Assembly (NCBI GenBank): GCA_963726365.1
Contig: CAVSCI010000026.1
Span: 1 to 64,000 of the forward strand
Length of the DNA: 64,000 nt
Direction of reading: 5' to 3'
Source of the DNA: JAABQG01 sp963726365
Lineage (GTDB): Bacteria > Pseudomonadota > Gammaproteobacteria > Burkholderiales > Burkholderiaceae_C
This document shows positions 25,118-33,544 of this stretch, piece by piece. Each line of letters begins with the position of its first letter. Positions within the stretch are counted from its first letter, which is position 1. The notes beneath the pieces were generated by a model. It had not been told where the DNA came from. It made no database searches and saw only the letters and a list, made by a program, of their open reading frames with translations. The position numbers were made by a program, and so were the translations under genes.

Positions 25118-26466
25118 TGGACATCCTGCTTCAGATCACAATCATCCTGGTCTGCCTGTTCTACGGCGCCCGCAAGGGCGGCGTGGCGCTCGGGCTGCTG
25201 GGGGGCGTCGGCTTGATCATCCTGGCCTTCGTCTTCAAGCTGCCCCCAGGCAAACCGCCCGTCGACGTGATGCTTACCATCATCGCCGTGGTGGCAGCCT
25301 CGGCCACGCTCCAGGCCTCGGGCGGCCTGGAAGTCCTGCTGCTGGGCGCCGAGAAGATGCTGCGGCGCAATCCCAAATACATCTCGATCCTGGCGCCATT
25401 CGTGACCTGCACGCTGACCATGCTGTGCGGCACCGGGCACGTGGTTTACACGATGCTGCCCATCATTTACGACATCGCGATCAAGAACAACATCCGGCCC
25501 GAGCGCCCGATGGCGGCGGCGTCGATCGCCAGCCAGATGGGCATCCTGGCCAGCCCGGTGTCCGTGGCCGTGGTGTCGCTGGTTGCCTTCCTGGCCAAGG
25601 CGCCGGTGGACGGACACGTGATCGACTTCATCGGCGTGTTGTCCATCACCATTCCCGCAACCTTGACGGGCGTGCTGGCGATCGGCATCTTCAGCTGGTT
25701 CCGCGGCAAGGACCTCGACAAGGACGAAGCCTTCCAGGCCCTGATCGCCGATCCGGAAAAGCGCGCGATCGTCTATGGCGAAACCGGCCCGTCGGCCACG
25801 TTGCTGGGCAAGTCGCTGACAACCAGCCAATGGACGGCGATGTGGATCTTCCTGGGCGCGATTGCCGTGGTGGCCCTGCTCGGTGCGGTCCAGTCACTGC
25901 GCCCGGTGATGGGTGGCAAGCCCATGTCCATGGTGCTGACCATCCAGATGTTCATGCTGATGGCCGGCGCGCTGATCATCATGTTCACCAAGACCGATCC
26001 GTCGACGATTGGCAAGACCGAAGTGTTTCGCGCCGGCATGATCGCCGTGGTCGCCGTGTTCGGTATCGCCTGGATGGCCGACACCGTGTTCGAGGCGCAC
26101 CTGCCGGTTCTCAAGGCCACGCTGACGGATCTGGTCAAGACCCAGCCCTGGACCTTCGCCATTGCCCTGCTGCTGGTGTCCAAGCTGGTCAACTCGCAGG
26201 CCGCGGCCATCAGCGCCATGGTGCCGGTCGGCCTGGCCATCGGCGTGCCCCCGGCCTACATCGTGGCCTTTGCCGCGGCCTCTTACGGCTACTACATCCT
26301 GCCAACCTACCCGAGCGACCTGGCGGCCATCCAGTTCGACCGCTCGGGCACCACGCGCATCGGCAAGTTCGTGATCAACCACAGCTTCATCGTGCCCGGG
26401 TTGCTGGGCGTGTCCACCTCCTGCCTGGTGGGCTATCTGCTCGTCTCGTCGCGCGGGATGATCTGA
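25114..26466 (+). CDS. dcuB: Anaerobic C4-dicarboxylate transporter, Dcu family
   Basis: A 450-residue integral membrane protein with about eleven hydrophobic segments. It matches the DcuA/DcuB family: GGVALGLLGGVGLIILAFVF, TLTMLCGTGHVVYTMLPIIY, ASIASQMGILASPVSVAVVS, and near the C-terminus ILPTYPSDLAAIQFDRSGTT then RIGKFVINHSFIVPG. These carriers exchange or take up fumarate, malate, aspartate and succinate, usually in anaerobic respiration. The protein is full length. It starts inside the stop of the small upstream ORF after a GAGGAG site and is followed by a strong terminator. Distinction between DcuA and DcuB from sequence alone is uncertain. Confidence 0.85.
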   Translation: MMDILLQITIILVCLFYGARKGGVALGLLGGVGLIILAFVFKLPPGKPPVDVMLTIIAVVAASATLQASGGLEVLLLGAEKMLRRNPKYISILAPFVTCTLTMLCGTGHVVYTMLPIIYDIAIKNNIRPERPMAAASIASQMGILASPVSVAVVSLVAFLAKAPVDGHVIDFIGVLSITIPATLTGVLAIGIFSWFRGKDLDKDEAFQALIADPEKRAIVYGETGPSATLLGKSLTTSQWTAMWIFLGAIAVVALLGAVQSLRPVMGGKPMSMVLTIQMFMLMAGALIIMFTKTDPSTIGKTEVFRAGMIAVVAVFGIAWMADTVFEAHLPVLKATLTDLVKTQPWTFAIALLLVSKLVNSQAAAISAMVPVGLAIGVPPAYIVAFAAASYGYYILPTYPSDLAAIQFDRSGTTRIGKFVINHSFIVPGLLGVSTSCLVGYLLVSSRGMI

Positions 26467-26492
26467 AACACTGAAAAGCCTTCCCCTGATGA

Positions 26493-26525
26493 AACAGGCT
26501 CCGTTGACGGAGCCTGTTCTGTTTT
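26493..26525 (+). terminator. Rho-independent terminator after dcuB
   Basis: An 11-base perfect stem (AACAGGCTCCG, loop TTGA, CGGAGCCTGTT) followed by CTGTTTT ends the DcuB transcript 26 bases after its stop. Confidence 0.85.
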
Positions 26526-26755
26526 CAGGGGCGCGGCGGGCGGTCCGTGCCCGGCGGCTCCTCGCGCATGAGTGCCAGTGCCAGACGAATTCCCAGCACG
26601 GCATTGGCCACGGCAAAGCCGGCGACCATCAGGGCCGCCAGCGGAACCAGATCGTAGGAACGCGCGATCCAGGCCAGCGCGGTGGACAGCAGGTTGAGAA
26701 CGACCATCAACCAGAACCGGGGATTTCGGGGCTGGTACAACCTGGAGATCTTCAT
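26525..26755 (-). CDS. Small two-helix membrane protein
   Basis: A 76-residue protein: MKISRLYQPRNPRFW, then two hydrophobic helices (LMVVLNLLSTALAWIA and LAALMVAGFAVANAVLGIRL) and a short charged Pro-rich end (REEPPGTDRPPRP). No known family is recognised. It is transcribed toward the DcuB terminator and away from the alcohol dehydrogenase gene, whose start is 209 bases away. The ribosome site is weak, so expression is not certain, but the clean two-helix topology supports a real gene. Confidence 0.5.
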   Translation of the reverse strand: MKISRLYQPRNPRFWLMVVLNLLSTALAWIARSYDLVPLAALMVAGFAVANAVLGIRLALALMREEPPGTDRPPRP

Positions 26756-26964
26756 GGTTTGCGCCCGCCACCACGGGTCCTGGTGGCCGCTGGGGCAGCG
26801 GACTTCTTCGTGTCCATCGAACAGTTCCTGTTTCTGACTTCTGCGGCGACGTCGGGGCCATTTGGGATTCCTCAGGGTTTGCCCGTGTTTGAGGTGATCC
26901 CTCTGACTTTTCGGCCACAGACGTACTATGCTGGAAGTTTTCGCAATTTGTCCTGGAGAATTCT

Positions 26965-28236
26965 TTGTCCTTTTTTTCCGACTTGATGAGTGATTCGGTT
27001 CGCGCCAACGGGCTGGGGGCCTTGATGAAGGGTGCCGGCCTGGTGACACGCTTCATTCCCATTCCCCAGCCGACCCTGCTGGTGGGCCCCGGATCCAGTG
27101 GTCGTCTGGGCCAGGCGATTGCCGGCTTCGGCCACAACAAGATCCTGATCGTCACCGACAGCATCATCTCCAAACTGGGCCTGCTCAAGGATCTGACCGA
27201 CGCACTGACGGCCGGGGGCGCCAGCTTCGTGGTGTTCGATGAAATCACCCCCGATGCGCCCATCCCCCTGATCGAAAAAGGCATCGACTTCTACAAGGAA
27301 CATGACTGTGACGCCATCGTGGCCTTTGGCGGAGGCTCCTCCATGGACGCTTCCAAGGCGATTGCCGTTGCCGTGGCCAATCCCAAGCCGTTGCGTCAAC
27401 TGGCCGGCTACTTCAAGGGCCTGCGTTCGCCGGTCAAGATCTATGCCGTGCCGACCACCGCGGGCACCGGTTCCGAAGTGACGGTCGCAGCCGTCATTTC
27501 CGATCCTGAGACGCACAAGAAGCTGGTGATTGTCGATCCGCGCATGGTGCCCAAGATGGCGGCGCTGGACCCGACGCTCATGACCGGGCTGCCGCCCCAT
27601 ATCACGGCGGCCACCGGCATCGATGCACTCACACACGCCATCGAGGCGTTTGTCGGAAACTGGACCACCGATTACTCCGATGGCATGGCCCTGTCGGCGG
27701 TTGGCCTGATCTTCGAGAACCTGCGCGTGGCGTACAACGATGGCAAGAATCTCGCGGCCCGGGAGAAGATGGCACTGGCCTCCACCTACGCCGGCTTCGC
27801 ATTCACCCGCGCCAATGTCGGCTACGTGCATGCCATCGCACACCAGTTTGGCGGCCTCTATCACACGCCCCACGGGCTGGCCAACGCGATCATGCTGCCC
27901 TACGTGCTGAAATACTCCAGCCCCGCGATCACCGGGCGACTGGCTCAATTGGCTTTGCGCGCCCGGGTCGGCACGGAGGCTGAGTCCGAAGACGAACTTG
28001 CGCAGAAGTTCCTGGATGCGGTGGACCAGCTCAACCGTGACCTCGGCATTCCGACCTATCTGGCCGCGCTGAAGGAGTCCGATATTCCCGAACTGGCCAA
28101 GGCGGCCTGCCATGAAGCGCACACCGGCTATCCGGTACCGCGCTATATGACGCAAGAGGTGTGCGAAGGCATCATTCGCCAGGCCCTGCCCCCGGCGACG
28201 GCCGCAGCGACGCCCAAGCGCCGGAAAAAGGCCTGA
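26965..28236 (+). CDS. Iron-containing alcohol dehydrogenase (TTG start)
   Basis: A 423-residue group III alcohol dehydrogenase. The NAD(P) region contains DAIVAFGGGSSMDASKAIAV and YAVPTTAGTGSEVTVAAVIS. The metal-binding part has GIDALTHAIEAFVG and, later, HAIAHQFGGLYHTPHGLANA with the His ligands. It catalyses interconversion of an alcohol and an aldehyde. The TTG at 26965 is preceded by GGAG with 6-base spacing, which supports it over the ATG at 26986. The last residues are basic (PKRRKKA). It is followed after 120 bases by an acyl-reductase-like gene on the same strand, so the pair could reduce an acyl thioester to an aldehyde and then to an alcohol. That pathway is inference. Confidence 0.85.
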   Translation: MSFFSDLMSDSVRANGLGALMKGAGLVTRFIPIPQPTLLVGPGSSGRLGQAIAGFGHNKILIVTDSIISKLGLLKDLTDALTAGGASFVVFDEITPDAPIPLIEKGIDFYKEHDCDAIVAFGGGSSMDASKAIAVAVANPKPLRQLAGYFKGLRSPVKIYAVPTTAGTGSEVTVAAVISDPETHKKLVIVDPRMVPKMAALDPTLMTGLPPHITAATGIDALTHAIEAFVGNWTTDYSDGMALSAVGLIFENLRVAYNDGKNLAAREKMALASTYAGFAFTRANVGYVHAIAHQFGGLYHTPHGLANAIMLPYVLKYSSPAITGRLAQLALRARVGTEAESEDELAQKFLDAVDQLNRDLGIPTYLAALKESDIPELAKAACHEAHTGYPVPRYMTQEVCEGIIRQALPPATAAATPKRRKKA

Positions 28237-28250
28237 ACTGATTTGGATGG

Positions 28251-28268
28251 GGCCAGCCAGCGCTGGCC
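28251..28268 (+). other. Stem-loop between alcohol dehydrogenase and reductase-like genes
   Basis: GGCCAGC, loop CAGC, GCTGGCC, without a T-run. It may be an mRNA-stabilising or attenuating hairpin inside a two-gene transcript, or chance in GC-rich sequence. Confidence 0.35.
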
Positions 28269-28356
28269 TTGTGAGGTTTGGAGACGGTGTGGTTGCTGAT
28301 GAGCCTGCCAACGCAGGTCCAGGGCATTTTTGAATCAAAAGAAGAGGCGTGATGCA

Positions 28357-30603
28357 ATGAAAAAGGTAGTAACGGTGACGCTTGGCTCGTCCAAGCAGGA
28401 TTTCGAGTTCAAGACTGAATTTCTGGGGCAACAGTTCTCCGTCAAACGCATGGGCGCCGACGACGACACCGGCAAGGCTTGGGAATTGATGCGTCGCCAG
28501 CAGGCCACGGCCGACGCCATCGGCCTGGGAGAGATCGGCGATCACTACCAGGTGGGCTTGCGCACCGTGGTAAACAAGGAAACCCAGCGTCTGCTGCATG
28601 TGGTGACGCGGGTGCCGGTCACCACGGGTGCCACCCTGCGCCGACTGCTGCAGGTGCGGGCCGTGCGCTACGTGCAGAAAGAACTGGGCCACTATTTCAA
28701 CAACAATCTGGTGCTGTTCCTGTCGGGCATGCGCAACTACGACATGGCGGTGGCCCTGTCGGACTACACCAAGAACCTGAGCTTCGCGGACGCGCTTTTC
28801 CAGACCGGCGCGCCGACCATGCTGACCTCGCTGGAGCAGTTGGAGCTCTATGCCAAGGGCAGCGAATGGATGCTTTCAGGCAAGCCCGGCGAAATGCTGG
28901 AGTCAGCCCTGTCCGGATTCAAGGGCAGCCGCATCGCCAGCGTGGTGGCCAAGTCCCATGTGATCGTGGGCACCTTTGCCGAGCTCAAGGCGGTCGGCAA
29001 TGCGAAGAACCTCGAAGGCAAGACCCTGATCACCTCGGCCGTGGACGACGAGCGACTGGCCTTTTTCACCAAGTGCAAGGTCAACCTGGTGGTCGACGTG
29101 TCGCCCAAACTGTTTGACAAGGTCGTGGGTGTCAACACCATCGAAGCGATGATCCTGGCGGCGCTGGAGAAGCCGCAGGAAGAAGTCTCGGACGATGATT
29201 TTGTCGAGATTCTTGACGAACTCGACATCAAGCCGCGTCTGCTGCACCCCACGGGCAAGTTCCGCAACATCCGCCGCTTTGCGTTCGTGATTCACCCCTT
29301 GAGCCAGAACTACATCAAGAACGCCTTCCCCATTCCGAAAGCCACCCCCAAGTTCGTCATGGACAAGATCGAGACCATGGCGGCGTACATGCCGCCGATG
29401 GTCTATTGCAAGATGGAGAACATCATCTCGCCCACCGGGGCCGAAGCCGAGGGCTGGCTGATTTCTGTCGGTGGCACCCCGAAGGAGATGCTGTCCCGCA
29501 GCCCGGAGTTCACCTACCGGCGGCTGCTGCACGCTGCGAAGATCGCCGAGAAGATGGGTGCGCAGATCATGGGCCTGGGCGCCTTCACGAAGGTCGTGGG
29601 CGATGCCGGCGTCACCGTGGCCAAACGCGCCAGCATCCCCATCACGACGGGCAACAGCTACTCGGCGTCCGGCGCGCTGTGGGCCGCCGCCGACGCGATG
29701 CGCCGCATGGGCCTGGTCACCATCAACCAGCACAACAAGAAGGTCGCCGCCAAGACCATGGTCATCGGCGCCTCGGGCTCCATCGGCTCGGTCAGCGCAC
29801 GCCTGCTGGCGATGTCGTTCGACGAGGTCTACCTGGCCGGGCGTACCCTGAGCAAGCTCGATGAACTGAAGGCCTCCATCCTGAAGGAAACGCCGGATGC
29901 GAAGGTCTACACCACCATCGACTACAACGACCTGCTGGCCGACATGGACATGATCGTCACGTCCACGTCGGGGGCGGGCAAGGAAATTCTCGACATCATG
30001 CGGGTCAAGCCGGGCTGCGTCATCACCGACGTGGCGCGCCCGCTGGACCTGCCAGCCTCGGACGTGGCCAAGCGCCCCGACGTGCTGGTGATCGAGTCCG
30101 GCGAAATCGACCTGCCGACCAAGGTCAAGGGGCTCAAGAGCATTGGGCTGCCGCCCAACGTCATCTATGCCTGCCTGGCCGAAACCATCGTGCTGGCGCT
30201 CGAAGGCCGCTTCGAGGTCTTCACCGTGGGCCGCGACACCGAGTGGGAGAAGGTCAAGGAAATCTACAAGCTGGGCCTCAAGCACGGCATGAAGCTGGCG
30301 GCCATCTCCGGCGTGAACGGCGTGTTCAGCGACGAGGCCATCGCCAAGGTGGTCACGCTGGCGCGCAAGGCGCGCCTGACCTGGAAGGACGCCAAGGCGG
30401 CTCCCAAGGCGGCTGCGAAAACAGCGCCGGCCAGGAAAGCCCCCGCTGCAAGACCATCAGCCGTCAAGGCCGCCAAGGCACCCGTGAAGTCGGTCGCTGC
30501 GAAGGCGCCCGCGCGCAAGGCCACCGCCAAAGCGGCGCCCGCAGCGAAAAAGGCAGCCACCAAGGCGGTTGCCAGGAAAGCACCCGCGAAGAAGCGCGCC
30601 TGA
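28357..30603 (+). CDS. Acyl-ACP/CoA reductase-like fusion protein with histone-H1-like tail
   Basis: A 748-residue protein in three parts. Residues 1 to about 310 form an N-terminal domain (VTVTLGSSKQDFEFKTEFLG...) resembling proteins annotated quinate 5-dehydrogenase. Residues about 315-675 match the layout of cyanobacterial long-chain acyl-ACP reductase: LLHAAKIAEKMGAQIMGLGA, a Thr-Gly-Asn segment, the Rossmann motif VIGASGSIGSVSARLL near residue 470, and VKPGCVITDV with Cys554 at the place of the acyl-binding catalytic Cys. From about residue 678 the tail is Lys/Ala/Pro-rich (APARKAPAARPSAVKAAK...), like histone H1 or PHA-granule PhaF tails. The likely reaction is reduction of an acyl thioester to an aldehyde. 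The ATG at 28357 follows AAGAGG. It is paired with the upstream iron-containing dehydrogenase. Confidence 0.75.
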   Translation: MKKVVTVTLGSSKQDFEFKTEFLGQQFSVKRMGADDDTGKAWELMRRQQATADAIGLGEIGDHYQVGLRTVVNKETQRLLHVVTRVPVTTGATLRRLLQVRAVRYVQKELGHYFNNNLVLFLSGMRNYDMAVALSDYTKNLSFADALFQTGAPTMLTSLEQLELYAKGSEWMLSGKPGEMLESALSGFKGSRIASVVAKSHVIVGTFAELKAVGNAKNLEGKTLITSAVDDERLAFFTKCKVNLVVDVSPKLFDKVVGVNTIEAMILAALEKPQEEVSDDDFVEILDELDIKPRLLHPTGKFRNIRRFAFVIHPLSQNYIKNAFPIPKATPKFVMDKIETMAAYMPPMVYCKMENIISPTGAEAEGWLISVGGTPKEMLSRSPEFTYRRLLHAAKIAEKMGAQIMGLGAFTKVVGDAGVTVAKRASIPITTGNSYSASGALWAAADAMRRMGLVTINQHNKKVAAKTMVIGASGSIGSVSARLLAMSFDEVYLAGRTLSKLDELKASILKETPDAKVYTTIDYNDLLADMDMIVTSTSGAGKEILDIMRVKPGCVITDVARPLDLPASDVAKRPDVLVIESGEIDLPTKVKGLKSIGLPPNVIYACLAETIVLALEGRFEVFTVGRDTEWEKVKEIYKLGLKHGMKLAAISGVNGVFSDEAIAKVVTLARKARLTWKDAKAAPKAAAKTAPARKAPAARPSAVKAAKAPVKSVAAKAPARKATAKAAPAAKKAATKAVARKAPAKKRA

Positions 30604-30611
30604 GCCGGCAC

Positions 30612-30637
30612 AGGCCGCCCGGCGCGGCCTATTTCTT
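30612..30637 (+). terminator. Probable terminator after reductase-like gene
   Basis: AGGCCGC, 5-base loop, GCGGCCT, then ATTTCTT. The hairpin lies in the short convergent gap and overlaps the stop of the SMP-30-like gene. The T-run is imperfect. Confidence 0.5.
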
Positions 30638-31729
30638 CTCCAGCCAGCCCAGGCCTTTGGCGTGCAGGCTCTGGACATAGAGCCGGTCCGCCGTCTCCGT
30701 GACCGCCGTGGTTTCGGGGTAAGCGCCGCTGGGGTCCTGCAGGTCGGCCACGATCTTGCCGTCCTCGGTGAAAGCCACCACATGGCCGTAGGCCTTGGGC
30801 ACCGGCCATAGTGCACGCGGCAGACGCAGGGTCAGCTGGCGCAGGAAGGGTTTTTCGGCCATGCCGTCAACCACCGGACTCCGCGGCTTGGTAAATCCCA
30901 TCCAGATCTTGCCGTCCAGTCCCCGCATCAGGTTGTCGGGGTAGCCGGGCAGGTTGTCCAGCAGCAGGCGCGCCTGCGGACCTGGCTTGGAAACGTCCAG
31001 ATCCCGGGCGTCGGTGGCAATCTTCCAGACCCGGTACTTGCCGGTTTCGGCCACGAACAGGTCTTTCTCGTCCTGGCTCAACGCCACCCCGTTGGCGAAG
31101 CTCAGGCCTTTGGCGACGACGCGCGTGCCGCGGGTCGCCGGGTCGTATTCCAGGATCCGGCCGGTGGCCGACTGCTCGATGATGTCCAGCACGCTGGCTT
31201 CGAAGGTCCCGCCCCAGCGCGCAGGCGCAAAGCGCGTCGAGGCATCGCTCAGGTACATCTTGCCGTTGCGCGCCACCACCACGGCGTCGGCGTAGCGGAT
31301 CGGGTCATCCCCTACCTTGTCGGTCAGCACCGAGACCTTGCGGTCCGGGCTGATGGACAGCAGCCCCTTGACCGCATCAGCCGCAATCAGGTTCCCGGCC
31401 GCATCGAAGTCAAAGCCCAGCACCCGCCCGCCGGTTTTCGCAAACACCTCGCGGTCGCTGCCGTCCGGATTCATGCGCAGGATGTTGCCGCTGAGCACCG
31501 TCGTGTAGAGCTTCCCGTCACGCGCGATCACGATGTGTTCCGGCCCCTCTTCCCCCCCGAGGTCGATCATCCGGAGGCCCGCCAGCTTCTGGTTCACCGC
31601 GTGCGGGCCCACATAACCCGGCGCCGCAGGGGCCTTCCAGCTGAGCGGCTCGATCGGCACCGGCCACAGCGCCAGATAGGCCGCCAGCCCGAGCAACAGC
31701 AAACCCAGAACCAGCAATGCTTTTTTCAT
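30629..31729 (-). CDS. SMP-30/strictosidine synthase-like beta-propeller protein
   Basis: A 366-residue protein with an N-terminal membrane anchor or signal (KKALLVLGLLLLGLAAYLAL) and a six-bladed propeller of the SMP-30/gluconolactonase and strictosidine-synthase-like type: GPEHIVIARDGKLYTTVLSG, GNLIAADAVKGLLSISPD, YADAVVVARNGKMYLSDAST, LSFANGVALSQDEKDLFVAE, LPGYPDNLMRGLDGKIWMGF. Members bind Ca2+ and hydrolyse lactones or act as esterases. The protein is exported or inner-membrane-anchored facing the periplasm. It converges on the reductase-like gene. The substrate is unknown. Confidence 0.8.
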   Translation of the reverse strand: MKKALLVLGLLLLGLAAYLALWPVPIEPLSWKAPAAPGYVGPHAVNQKLAGLRMIDLGGEEGPEHIVIARDGKLYTTVLSGNILRMNPDGSDREVFAKTGGRVLGFDFDAAGNLIAADAVKGLLSISPDRKVSVLTDKVGDDPIRYADAVVVARNGKMYLSDASTRFAPARWGGTFEASVLDIIEQSATGRILEYDPATRGTRVVAKGLSFANGVALSQDEKDLFVAETGKYRVWKIATDARDLDVSKPGPQARLLLDNLPGYPDNLMRGLDGKIWMGFTKPRSPVVDGMAEKPFLRQLTLRLPRALWPVPKAYGHVVAFTEDGKIVADLQDPSGAYPETTAVTETADRLYVQSLHAKGLGWLEKK

Positions 31730-31855
31730 GACGTCTCCTCGAACGATGGACTGGAAAGGCCGCCTGTGCCCGGCACGGCCTGCAGCCGCGGAACAAACAC
31801 TCCTGATTAAATAGCAATCCAGGACCGTTTGATACTGGGGAAAGCAACTTTTTCT

Positions 31856-33460
31856 TCAAAAAGTGGCCGATTGACGGGTTTTTTCGCCTTTCCACACGCT
31901 CACCAGCGCCTGCACCTGTTCGCGCAACTCGCCCAGGCTGCCATCGTTGGCCAGTGCCGTGTGCCAGGGCGCCCAATCAGCCGGCACCGCTTCCCGGACA
32001 CGCTCTTGCATTTCCAGCACCTCCAGCGTGGCATCTGAGGGGTCGGTCCCCGCAGTCGCACGGGCAAAGATGCGGCGTGCCAGAGTCGCGTGGGGCGCGA
32101 CACATTCCACCAGGGCAAACGCCACGCCCAGGCGCCGCGCCAGCTGAAAAAGCGTGTCGCGCTCTTCGTGGCGCAGCAACGCGGCATCCACCACCACCGA
32201 CAGCCCCCCGTCGAGCAGCCGTCCTGCAAGATCTTCCAGACGCGCGTAGGTGCGCTGGGTCGCCTGCGTCGAGTACATCGCCAAGGCGGGCGCAGGCCGA
32301 GCGGTGGGCGCCAGACCGTGCAGGCGCTTGCGTTCGACGTCCGAGCGCAGGCAGACGGCGCCCAGTTCTTCTGCAATGAACTGCGCCGCAGCGGACTTGC
32401 CCGAGCCGCTCAGCCCCATCGTCAATACCAGGCGGGGCCGCGACGGCGCCCCGGCCAGTTGCTGCGCCAGCGTCCAGTAAGCCGTGAACTCGGCCACATT
32501 GCCGCCACTGAGCAAGGCGACCTTGGCCCGCACGATGGCCCGGTAGGCCGCAAAGTCGTGAAGCAGGGTCAGCCCTTCAAAGTCGCCCGTGCCCTCGACC
32601 CAGGCGTTGATCAGGCGCCACGCCAGCGCGCGCTGGCCGGCTGCGTGCAGGTCCATGAAGGTGAAAGCGACGTCATTGACGATATCGATGCAACGTAACG
32701 CGGCGTCGAACTCGATGGCATCGAAGGCCAGCACTTCTCCATGCCAGATCACGATGTTGCCCAGGTGCAGATCGCCATGGCACTCGCGCACAAAACCGTC
32801 GGCCCGGCGCCGCGCCATCAGGCCTGCATGACGGGCAAACAGCACCTCCAGCGTGTTGCGCAGTGCCCCCAGATCCTCCAGTGGACAACCCGCTGGGCGC
32901 AACGGATGGGCGGCTATTTCATCCAGATTCTCCGCAGTCCATTGCCAGGCGTCTTTGTCCGGCGCAGCGCCGGGCGCCTGTGGCTTCAGTGGCACCAGCC
33001 CTTGATGAAACCGCGCCAGATAGCGGGCCAGTTCTTCAACTTGCGCCACCTGCAGGCGCCCGGCGCGGGCCAACTCCCTGAATTCGTCGTCCGTTGCAAA
33101 CCGCCGCATGCGCAGCACATATTCGACAGGCTCTCCGGGTCCATCGATCACGGGCGCCTCCACGCTACCGGTGATCGGCAGCACATCCAGGTACAACTGC
33201 GGCGCGAGACGCCGGTTGATGCGCAGTTCTTCCTGGCAGAAATGGTGCCGCAACGCCAGCGTCGAGAAGTCCAGAAAGGACAGGCGCACCGGACGCTTGA
33301 TCTTCCAGGCAAATTCACCCGCCAGGATCACCGAAGAAATGTGCGTCTGCACCACACGAGGCAACGCGCCGGGGAATGCCCCGGTGAGCCGGGTGATCAG
33401 ATGGGTGACCAGCCGTTCATGCGCAAGCGCATCGATTTCCAGGGACGTTTCGGTGGCCAT
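31856..33460 (-). CDS. Phosphotransferase / AAA-type ATP-binding fusion protein
   Basis: A 534-residue two-domain protein. Residues 1 to about 330 resemble aminoglycoside-phosphotransferase-like kinases: AGEFAWKIKRPVRLSFLDFS, EYVLRMRRF, and the catalytic ECHGDLHLGNIVIWHGEVLA followed by FDAIEFDAALRCIDI. Residues about 345-534 are a P-loop kinase with Walker A GLSGSGKSAAAQF, LRSDVERKRLHGL and a lid-like RHEERDTLFQLARRL. This fusion is widespread and usually annotated as a bifunctional aminoglycoside phosphotransferase/ATP-binding protein. The small-molecule substrate is not established, so antibiotic resistance should not be inferred. The gene stands alone, 126 bases upstream of the SMP-30-like gene on the same strand. 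Confidence 0.8.
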   Translation of the reverse strand: MATETSLEIDALAHERLVTHLITRLTGAFPGALPRVVQTHISSVILAGEFAWKIKRPVRLSFLDFSTLALRHHFCQEELRINRRLAPQLYLDVLPITGSVEAPVIDGPGEPVEYVLRMRRFATDDEFRELARAGRLQVAQVEELARYLARFHQGLVPLKPQAPGAAPDKDAWQWTAENLDEIAAHPLRPAGCPLEDLGALRNTLEVLFARHAGLMARRRADGFVRECHGDLHLGNIVIWHGEVLAFDAIEFDAALRCIDIVNDVAFTFMDLHAAGQRALAWRLINAWVEGTGDFEGLTLLHDFAAYRAIVRAKVALLSGGNVAEFTAYWTLAQQLAGAPSRPRLVLTMGLSGSGKSAAAQFIAEELGAVCLRSDVERKRLHGLAPTARPAPALAMYSTQATQRTYARLEDLAGRLLDGGLSVVVDAALLRHEERDTLFQLARRLGVAFALVECVAPHATLARRIFARATAGTDPSDATLEVLEMQERVREAVPADWAPWHTALANDGSLGELREQVQALVSVWKGEKTRQSATF

Positions 33461-33544
33461 GCCGGCTGTATCGCTGTTGACCTGTAGGGCGGGCGTCGCA
33501 GCGGTCCGCGCCGCGACTCCCTCAGTGCCCGCGCATGGAGGGCG

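Noticed and set aside
26926..28692. A 588-codon minus-strand open frame
   Set aside because: It is antisense to the iron-containing alcohol dehydrogenase, which has full NAD and metal motifs.
31856..33460. Aminoglycoside resistance gene
   Set aside because: The phosphotransferase-like domain is fused to a P-loop kinase domain in a widespread family with no shown drug activity, and there is no mobile-element context.
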